Shown in pieces: positions 1 through 4,743 of a DNA stretch of 5,744 bases. Position 1 is the stretch's first letter; each line of letters opens with the position of its first letter. The DNA comes from Actinomycetes bacterium (GTDB taxonomy: Bacteria > Actinomycetota > Acidimicrobiia > Acidimicrobiales > RAAP-2). Made by a program: the position numbers and the translations under genes. The notes beneath the pieces are model-generated. The model was not told the DNA's origin. It saw nothing but the letters and a program-made list of their open reading frames with translations, and made no database searches. The stretch lies in the NCBI GenBank assembly GCA_021781315.1, contig JAJXXB010000106.1, positions 1 to 5,744 of the forward strand, given 5' to 3'.

Positions 1-880
1 CCCGGTACGCCCCGACCACGTGGCGGTGGTTGACGATGTTGCGTCGCTGGCGGTTGTGCGAGGTGATCACTCGGATCCCGTAGAGCGACTCGGAGAGGTC
101 GGCGAGCACGTTGGCGATCCGGTCGCGACTGGTGAGGTACCCGCGCTCGGACGCCTGGTGGAACCAGATGGAGAGCGCCACCAGCGCCGGCACCACGATC
201 AGCACGGTCCAGGCGGCGAGGACGACGTTGGTCGAGAAGAGGACCGCGGTGATCACGATCATGGTCAGTCCCTGCAGGGCGAACTGGCTGATGCCGTCCT
301 GGACGAGCTGCTGGAGGTTCTCGATGTCGCTCGTCATGCGACTCATCAGCACACCGGCCTTCTCCTCGGTGAAGAAGTCGAGACTCAGGCGCTGGAAGTG
401 TGTGAACACCCGCACGCGCAGGTCGTGCATGACCCGCGAAGCCAGCACGCCGGTCACATCGGTCTGCAGGCGCTGGAAGAGCACGCTCAGAAGCGTCACC
501 ACGAGGTAGATCCCCGAGCACGCCGCGATCACCGAGAGCGAGTGGTGATGGGGCAGCATCCCGTTGTTCACCGCGTACTCGGTGAGCTTCGGTCCGGCCT
601 GCAGGACGAGGGCGGTCACGATGACCAGCAGCGAGCCCGAGACGAGATAGCCCCGGTGCGCGCCCACCAGGCGCCACAGCGACAGCGGGCGCCTCTCGTC
701 GGCACTGGGCACGGGCGAGAAGGTGAGGTGAGAGGGCGGGTGGACCGGCTCGCTCGCGAGCAGCTTGGTGGCCTCGTCCATCAGCTCGCTCGGGATGCCG
801 CCGAAGGGCAGGCCGTTGGCGGTCGAGGTGTGACTGCCGAACACGCCGCCGCCGTGGCCGAATCCGCCGCCCCAGGCCAT
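1..880 (-). CDS. ABC exporter half-transporter, second subunit (partial, membrane domain only)
   Basis: This is the N-terminal 293 residues of an ABC exporter subunit; the frame stays open to the left edge, so the ATPase domain is not visible. After a Gly-rich start (MAWGGGFGHGGG) and a roughly 60-residue cytoplasmic lead come hydrophobic segments near residues 78-96, 116-136, 200-218 and 221-239. Between them lies the family-typical stretch LDFFTEEKAGVLMSRMTSDI (167-186), where the helix 2-3 region of type IV exporters has 'FFxxxxxGxLxSRxxxDI'. Another typical stretch is ESLYGIRVITSHNRQ (264-278). Its ATG shares one base with the stop codon of the upstream subunit (TGATG), and GGAGGA lies three bases before it, so the two are very likely translationally coupled and form a heterodimer in the cytoplasmic membrane. 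The partner has a degenerate ATPase site, so this subunit would be expected to carry the canonical catalytic Glu, but that part is outside the window. Substrate unknown. Confidence 0.9.
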   Translation of the reverse strand, partial: MAWGGGFGHGGGVFGSHTSTANGLPFGGIPSELMDEATKLLASEPVHPPSHLTFSPVPSADERRPLSLWRLVGAHRGYLVSGSLLVIVTALVLQAGPKLTEYAVNNGMLPHHHSLSVIAACSGIYLVVTLLSVLFQRLQTDVTGVLASRVMHDLRVRVFTHFQRLSLDFFTEEKAGVLMSRMTSDIENLQQLVQDGISQFALQGLTMIVITAVLFSTNVVLAAWTVLIVVPALVALSIWFHQASERGYLTSRDRIANVLADLSESLYGIRVITSHNRQRRNIVNHRHVVGAYR

Positions 881-2739
881 CAGTCCTCCGTCGCCTGGGC
901 GAGGATCTCGCCGTAGAGGGGAGTGGTGGCGAGCAGCTCGTCGTGCGTGCCACTGGCCACGACGCGTCCGCCGTCGAGGAGGAGGACCCTACTCGCCAGG
1001 GCGATCGTCGAGAGGCGGTGCGCGATGACGATGGTGGTGCGCTGGGCGAGGAGAGCGCGCAGCGCCGAGAAGATCTCGGCCTCGACGTGCACGTCGATGG
1101 CGCTGGTGGCGTCGTCGAGCACGAGGATCGGGGGGTTGACGAGCAACGTGCGCGCGATCGCGATTCGCTGGCGCTGGCCGCCCGAGAGGGTGTAGCCGCG
1201 CTCGCCCACGACCGTGTCGTAGCCCTCCGGGAGGCGCTCGATGAACTCGTGGGCGTTGGCGGCCCGTGCCGCGGCGACGACTTCCTCCAGACTCGCCTCG
1301 GGCCGGCCGTAGGCGATGTTCTCGAAGATGGAGATCGAGAAGAGAAACGGCTCGTCGAGGACCACGCCGACGGCCTCGCGCAGCGAGGCGAGCGTCACGT
1401 CGGCGATGTCGGTGCCATCGATGCGGATCGATCCCCCCGTGACGTCGTAGAAGCGCGTGAGCAGGCGCGCCACACTCGACTTGCCCGAGCCGGTGCGTCC
1501 GACGATGGCGACCGTCTCACCGGCCTCGACGTGGGCGTCGAAGTCCGAGAGGACCCGCGTGCCGTTGGCGTAGGCGAAGTCCACGTGATCGAAGTCGATG
1601 GCCCCGCCGCGCACCTCGAGGTCGAAGGCGCCGGGTCGCTCGACGACGTCGGGGTTCTCGTCGAGGATCTCGAAGATGCGCTCGGCGCTCGCCTTGGCGC
1701 GCTGACCCATCATCACCAGTTGGCCCAGCATCATGAAGGGGGCCTGGAGCATCATGAGATAGGCGTTGAAGGCCAGGATCGCGCCGATTCCCAGGTGGCC
1801 GCCGATGACCATCTGGCCGCCGAAGAACAGGACGAGGGTGAGGCCGAGCTGGGGCAGGTTCTGGACCCAGGGCGACCACACGGCGCGCAGGTGGGCGTCC
1901 TTGATGTAGGCCCAGGCGACACGCTCGGCCGCGTCGGCCAGGCGGTTGATCTCGGCCTCCTCCTGGGCGAAGGACTTGACCACGCGCACGCCATTGACGT
2001 TCTCGTCGACGATGGTCGCCACGTCGGCCAGCCTCGCCTGGGTGATCCACGAGATCGGGAACATGACCTTGCGCATCCGCAGGCCCACCACGTAGAGGAT
2101 GGGCATCACCACCAGGGCGATGAGGGCGAGCGGCACGCTGATCGAGAGCATGAAGGCGAAGGCCACCACGCCGATGAACGCCTGGACGACGATCAGGGGG
2201 GCGAAGGTCGAGTACATCTGCACGCTGCGGATGTCGCTGTTGGCCCGGCTGATCAGCTGGCCCGACTGGACGCGGTCGTAGAAGCTAAAGGACAGCCACG
2301 AGAGATGCTCGTAGATCAGCGAGCGAAGATCGGCCTCGACGTTGTAGGCGGTGCGGTAGACGTAGTGGCGCGAGATGATCCCCGTCACCCCGGCGACCAC
2401 GCCGACCGCCACGATGCGCAGCACGTCGCGCGTCAGGCTGCCGTTGCCGAGCACCAGGTCGTGGTCGATCGCGCCGTTGAGCATGTTCGGCACGAGGGTC
2501 TGAAAGACGAGACTGACGAAGGAGAGCCCGATGGCCGTGGCGAAGGTCGCGCGGTGCGAGCCGATGACCGGCAGGACGCGACGCCACCAGGCGAGGCGAG
2601 CGTCGCGCGAGATGCGTGCTTGGGGCCCCGGGTATTTGGAGCGGACACCCCCGAGCGGGGCGGCGGGCGCGGCCTCGTGCGGGGGTGCCGAATTCGTCGG
2701 AGACGGGGCGGGCACCCCTGAATCGTAACGGGGCCGCAT
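880..2739 (-). CDS. ABC exporter half-transporter, first subunit, with degenerate ATPase site
   Basis: This is a full-length fused membrane-plus-ATPase subunit of 619 residues. The ABC exporter membrane domain spans about residues 65-345, with SFYDRVQSGQLISRANSDIR at 152-171. The ATPase domain follows: A-loop Tyr390, Walker A GRTGSGKS (414-421), signature LSGGQ (518-522), Walker B ILVLDD (538-543), D-loop SAID (546-549) and switch His574. Two catalytic positions deviate. The Q-loop reads VVLDEPFLFS, with Asp462 where Gln is usual, and Walker B ends in Asp543 instead of Glu. Known heterodimeric exporters carry such an impaired site in one subunit, which fits the second subunit directly downstream. 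The frame can extend to an ATG at 2796, but that would overlap upp and translate the ribosome-binding site as a Gly run. I chose the ATG at 2739 because GGAGGA precedes it by three bases, exactly as for the partner gene. The N-terminal 50 residues are Pro/Ala-rich and probably cytoplasmic and disordered. Drug, lipid or peptide export are all possible; the substrate cannot be read from the sequence. Confidence 0.93.
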   Translation of the reverse strand: MRPRYDSGVPAPSPTNSAPPHEAAPAAPLGGVRSKYPGPQARISRDARLAWWRRVLPVIGSHRATFATAIGLSFVSLVFQTLVPNMLNGAIDHDLVLGNGSLTRDVLRIVAVGVVAGVTGIISRHYVYRTAYNVEADLRSLIYEHLSWLSFSFYDRVQSGQLISRANSDIRSVQMYSTFAPLIVVQAFIGVVAFAFMLSISVPLALIALVVMPILYVVGLRMRKVMFPISWITQARLADVATIVDENVNGVRVVKSFAQEEAEINRLADAAERVAWAYIKDAHLRAVWSPWVQNLPQLGLTLVLFFGGQMVIGGHLGIGAILAFNAYLMMLQAPFMMLGQLVMMGQRAKASAERIFEILDENPDVVERPGAFDLEVRGGAIDFDHVDFAYANGTRVLSDFDAHVEAGETVAIVGRTGSGKSSVARLLTRFYDVTGGSIRIDGTDIADVTLASLREAVGVVLDEPFLFSISIFENIAYGRPEASLEEVVAAARAANAHEFIERLPEGYDTVVGERGYTLSGGQRQRIAIARTLLVNPPILVLDDATSAIDVHVEAEIFSALRALLAQRTTIVIAHRLSTIALASRVLLLDGGRVVASGTHDELLATTPLYGEILAQATED

Positions 2740-2742
2740 CGG

Positions 2743-2748
2743 TCCTCC
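2743..2748 (-). promoter_or_regulatory. Ribosome-binding site that decides the ABC subunit start
   Basis: On the minus strand the order is GGAGGA, CCG, ATG, with the ATG at 2739. The second ABC subunit has the same layout (GGAGGA, CTG, ATG at 880; site 884-889). The shared three-base spacing favours 2739 over the longer ATG at 2796. Confidence 0.6.
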
Positions 2749-2767
2749 ACCGCCTCCGACGAGGACG

Positions 2768-2773
2768 TAAGGT
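2768..2773 (+). promoter_or_regulatory. Putative -10 element of a leaderless upp promoter
   Basis: TAAGGT fits the TANNNT pattern common in actinobacterial -10 elements. If its last base is -7, transcription would begin at 2780, the G of the upp GTG codon, so the message would have no leader. No convincing -35 hexamer is visible. The 40-base gap to the divergent ABC operon leaves little other room. A weaker alternative is that AAGG (2769-2772) acts as a ribosome-binding site. Confidence 0.35.
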
Positions 2774-2779
2774 TCGTTC

Positions 2780-3415
2780 GTGCCAACACCGCTCATCGTC
2801 TCTCACCCCCTCGTCGCCGACAAGGTCCGCCAGCTGCGCGACGAATCCACGTCCAACGCCGACTTCTTGCGCCTGGCGAGTGAGATCTCGCGTTTCGTCG
2901 CCTACGAGGCGTTCCGCGACGCGCCGACCACCGCGACCACCGTCGACACCCCGGTCGCGAAGGCGGCGCCGGCCACGCGCATCGACACCGAGTACGTGAT
3001 CGTGCCGATCCTGAGGGCGGGTCTCGGCATGAGCCCGGCCGTCCAGGAGGTGCTGCCCCACACGCGGCTGTGCCTGGTGGGACTGCGCCGCAACGAGACC
3101 ACGCTCCAGCCCGACGTCTACCTCGACGGACTGCCCGAGTCGCTGGCGGGCGCGCACGTGGTGATCTGCGACCCGATGCTCGCCACCGGGGGCTCGCTGA
3201 TCAAGGTCCTCGACATGCTGACCGCCCGGGGCGCCGGGGAGGTGACCGTGCTCTGCCTGATCGCGGCGCGACCGGGGGTGGAGGCGGTGACCTCGCGCCA
3301 CGGGAGCGTGCGCATCGTGGCCGCGGCCCTCGACGAGACGCTCAATGAGGTGGGATATATCGTGCCCGGCCTCGGTGACGCCGGGGACCGCCTCTTCGGA
3401 CTGCCGGTTCGCTGA
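2780..3415 (+). CDS. upp: Uracil phosphoribosyltransferase
   Basis: The enzyme joins uracil to PRPP to give UMP and pyrophosphate, in cytoplasmic pyrimidine salvage. The 211-residue length is normal for the family. Diagnostic motifs are all present: SHPLVADKVRQLRDEST near the N-terminus (8-24), VPILRAGLGM (75-84), the PRPP loop CDPMLATGGS (130-139), and the C-terminal uracil-binding segment LNEVGYIVPGLGDAGDRLFG (188-207). The GTG start is supported because family members begin only a few residues before the HPL motif. The gene diverges from the ABC operon with 40 bases between start codons and converges on a cytosine deaminase with two bases between stop codons. That enzyme makes uracil, the substrate of this one, so the two form a short salvage route even though they lie on opposite strands. 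Confidence 0.98.
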   Translation: MPTPLIVSHPLVADKVRQLRDESTSNADFLRLASEISRFVAYEAFRDAPTTATTVDTPVAKAAPATRIDTEYVIVPILRAGLGMSPAVQEVLPHTRLCLVGLRRNETTLQPDVYLDGLPESLAGAHVVICDPMLATGGSLIKVLDMLTARGAGEVTVLCLIAARPGVEAVTSRHGSVRIVAAALDETLNEVGYIVPGLGDAGDRLFGLPVR

Positions 3416-3417
3416 CC

Positions 3418-3885
3418 CTAGAGGCCGATGTCCTCGAACCAGAGGTCGTGGTGATCGGCGATGAACGTGGCGAGTAGTTCGGTGCAGGCCGGATCGTCGA
3501 GGACGATCACCTCCACCCCCAGTTCGCTCAGCCAGTCATGTCCGCCGTGGAAGTTCGTCGCCTCGCCGATCACGACGGCGCCGATGTTGAACTGGCGCAC
3601 CAGGCCCGAGCAGTACCAGCACGGTGAGAGGGTGGTGACCATCACGCAGTCCGCGTAGTCGCGCCGGCGCCCGGCGCGGCGAAAGGCGTCGGTCTCGGCG
3701 TGGGTCGAGGCGTCGTCGTTCTGGACGCGGCGGTTGTGGCCCGATCCCAGCAGCTCACCCTCGCGGGTAAAGAGGGCGGCGCCGATCGGGATCCCCCCCT
3801 CGGCGAGGCCGGCGAGGGCCTCGTCGTAGGCGGTGGCGAGCATGGTTCGCGCGAGGTCGAGGTCGAGAGTCCGGGACGTGTCCAT
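3418..3885 (-). CDS. Cytosine deaminase, yeast Fcy1-like (CDA-fold, zinc-dependent)
   Basis: It most likely hydrolyses cytosine to uracil and ammonia. The 155-residue protein has the zinc site of the cytidine deaminase fold: HAE (His62, proton shuttle Glu64) and PCWYC (Cys89, Cys92). From memory it matches yeast cytosine deaminase well beyond that core: GGIPIG (30-35), GHN with Asn51, TTLSPC (84-89), NF with Phe112, and the C-terminal end WFEDIG (149-154). The last two segments correspond to the yeast residues Phe114, Trp152 and Asp155 that contact the base. This fit is better than to tRNA adenosine deaminase (TadA) or guanine deaminase. It is unrelated to the bacterial CodA amidohydrolase. 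The frame can extend to 4110, but that runs antisense through the neighbouring phosphoribosyltransferase. The ATG at 3885 fits the family length and a -10 element placed for a leaderless start. Cytosine rather than a related base is inferred from these residues and from upp next door. Confidence 0.87.
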   Translation of the reverse strand: MDTSRTLDLDLARTMLATAYDEALAGLAEGGIPIGAALFTREGELLGSGHNRRVQNDDASTHAETDAFRRAGRRRDYADCVMVTTLSPCWYCSGLVRQFNIGAVVIGEATNFHGGHDWLSELGVEVIVLDDPACTELLATFIADHHDLWFEDIGL

Positions 3886-3891
3886 CGAAAA

Positions 3892-3899
3892 AGTATGCT
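3892..3899. promoter_or_regulatory. Symmetric divergent -10 element shared by the deaminase and phosphoribosyltransferase genes
   Basis: The 8-bp AGTATGCT reads AGCATACT on the other strand. The minus-strand hexamer CATACT (3897 down to 3892) ends so that +1 falls on 3885, the A of the deaminase ATG. The plus-strand hexamer TATGCT (3894-3899) places +1 near 3905-3908, at or just before the GTG of the phosphoribosyltransferase. Only 22 bases separate the two start codons, so both genes must be driven from here unless transcribed from within neighbours. No clear -35 hexamers are seen. Confidence 0.45.
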
Positions 3900-3907
3900 C
3901 CAGCACC

Positions 3908-4516
3908 GTGGGTTCACGCGCGTACACGGTTGACATCGGCTCCCAGCGCGTGGACCTGCCGGTGGTTCCGCTCTCGAGCGAACTCTCCTTGGCCCTCTTG
4001 ATCACGGTCGACATGGGCGTGGGCTTCATGGCCCGCGCCGGCGAGGAGCTGGCCGCGCTGCTGGCGCCCCACGACATCGACGTCGTGGCGACGGTCGCCA
4101 CGATGGGCATTCCCGTCGCGGTCGAAGTGACGCGTCACCTCGGGCTGGACCAGTACGTCGTCTTGCACAAGACCCCCAAGATCCACCTGGCCGACGCGGT
4201 CAAAGAATCCGTCCGCTCGATCACGACCGACGCCGATCAGCGGCTGCTCTTCGACCGCGCCCGGGTCAAGGACGTGGCGGGCAAGCGGGTGGCGATCGTC
4301 GACGACGTGATCTCCACCGGCGCGTCCACCGGCGCGGCGCTGCGATTGCTGCGACGCGTCGACGCCGAGATCGTAGCGATCGGCACGCTGGTGACCGAGG
4401 CGTCGCTGTGGCGCGAGTCGCTGGGCGCGGACGCTGACCTGGTGCACGCCTTGGGGTCGATCCCCATCTTTCATCCGGACGAAGACGGCGAGCTCGTCGA
4501 AGACTGGGTCGGATAG
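3908..4516 (+). CDS. Type I phosphoribosyltransferase, adenine/purine-type
   Basis: This 202-residue protein has the type I phosphoribosyltransferase fold. The PRPP loop is VAIVDDVISTGAS (128-140), preceded by a conserved GKR. ATMGIPVAVEVTRHLGL (64-80) matches the segment before the flexible loop in adenine phosphoribosyltransferases. KTPKIH (88-93) sits where Apt has its basic loop that binds PRPP. The order and spacing resemble COG0503 (Apt-like), so transfer of ribose phosphate to adenine or another purine base is the best guess. Xanthine or guanine, or a regulatory role without catalysis, cannot be excluded. The frame opens at 3833, but that would run back into the divergent deaminase gene. 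The GTG at 3908 lies just after a -10 element, and no ribosome-binding site precedes it. With upp and the deaminase it forms a nucleobase salvage cluster; substrate specificity remains unassigned. Confidence 0.88.
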   Translation: MGSRAYTVDIGSQRVDLPVVPLSSELSLALLITVDMGVGFMARAGEELAALLAPHDIDVVATVATMGIPVAVEVTRHLGLDQYVVLHKTPKIHLADAVKESVRSITTDADQRLLFDRARVKDVAGKRVAIVDDVISTGASTGAALRLLRRVDAEIVAIGTLVTEASLWRESLGADADLVHALGSIPIFHPDEDGELVEDWVG

Positions 4517-4529
4517 AGCTTCGCTCGCC

Positions 4530-4548
4530 GCGACAAGTTTTATGTCGC
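4530..4548. repeat. Small inverted repeat in the spacer before the secreted-protein genes
   Basis: GCGACA (4530-4535) and TGTCGC (4543-4548) are perfect inverted copies around the seven-base AT-rich loop AGTTTTA. It begins 13 bases after the phosphoribosyltransferase stop. No T-run follows, so it is not a standard intrinsic terminator. It could be a weak RNA hairpin or an operator for the genes at 4625 onward. The rest of the spacer 4517-4624 shows no promoter I would defend. Confidence 0.4.
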
Positions 4549-4614
4549 TCTGATGCGCACCACAGGACTCTCCCAGAGAGCAGATCGATGATGGTGACGT
4601 CGTCTTACGAACCT

Positions 4615-4619
4615 AGGAG
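4615..4619 (+). promoter_or_regulatory. Ribosome-binding site of the signal-peptide micro-ORF
   Basis: AGGAG is followed by five bases and ATG at 4625. The same AGGAG plus five bases precedes the next gene, and both copies lie in a TAGGAG context. In a region where neighbouring genes lack such sites, this supports real translation of the 36-codon ORF. Confidence 0.65.
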
Positions 4620-4624
4620 TGACT

Positions 4625-4735
4625 ATGCGTACACGAATCATGAAGCGAGTTGGCCTCTCGGCGGCCGCGGTGCTCAGCACCGGCGTGCTCGCCTTCACCC
4701 TCGTCGCCCCGGCGCTCAGCGTCGTCGGAAACTAG
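4625..4735 (+). CDS. Small hydrophobic protein resembling a free signal peptide (36 aa)
   Basis: The 36-residue product has a basic start (MRTRIMKRVG), a hydrophobic core rich in Ala, Leu and Val (about residues 11-34) and ends in VVGN. It aligns without gaps to residues 6-40 of the next protein, with 20 identities in 35 positions. Its end falls at the predicted signal peptidase site of that protein, so it is a signal peptide with no mature part. It has its own good ribosome-binding site, and its TAG stop overlaps the ribosome-binding site of the next gene, which suggests translational coupling. Likely explanations are a duplication of the 5' end of the neighbour followed by a stop, leaving a truncated paralogue, or a retained small membrane peptide or leader ORF. 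No function is known to me. Confidence 0.6.
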   Translation: MRTRIMKRVGLSAAAVLSTGVLAFTLVAPALSVVGN

Positions 4736-4738
4736 GAG
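4734..4738 (+). promoter_or_regulatory. Ribosome-binding site overlapping the micro-ORF stop
   Basis: AGGAG starts inside the TAG stop (4733-4735) of the micro-ORF and lies five bases before ATG 4744. Ribosomes finishing the micro-ORF would cover this site, so reinitiation or coupled translation of the large secreted protein is plausible. Confidence 0.6.
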
Positions 4739-4743
4739 CGCAC

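Noticed and set aside
20..916. Open frame of 298 codons on the plus strand at the left end
   Set aside because: It is antisense to the clear ABC membrane domain on the minus strand, and its composition is that of a GC shadow.
943..2721. Open frame of 592 codons on the plus strand, antisense to the ABC subunit
   Set aside because: The product is full of Asp, Glu, His, Arg and Gly without domain structure, the usual antisense shadow of a high-GC gene. The minus-strand frame has all ABC motifs.
2740..2796. Longer ABC subunit starting at ATG 2796
   Set aside because: It would overlap the upp start and translate the GGAGGA site as a glycine run. The ATG at 2739 has the same ribosome-binding layout as the partner gene.
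2285..3301. Open frame of 338 codons on the minus strand
   Set aside because: It runs antisense to upp and out of frame through the ABC gene, with low-complexity Arg/Gly-rich product and no recognisable motif.
3406..3440. Inverted repeat GGTTCG / CGAACC across the convergent stops as a bidirectional terminator
   Set aside because: The stem is only six pairs with a 23-base loop and no T-run on either side, and is easily expected by chance in this composition.
3886..4110. N-terminal extension of the deaminase to an ATG at 4110
   Set aside because: The extra 75 residues are Ser/Thr/Met-rich antisense of the phosphoribosyltransferase; the family needs only about 155 residues, which begin at 3885.
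4516..4526. Hairpin GAGC-TTC-GCTC at the phosphoribosyltransferase stop
   Set aside because: It has four base pairs with a three-base loop and no following T-run, too weak to call a terminator.
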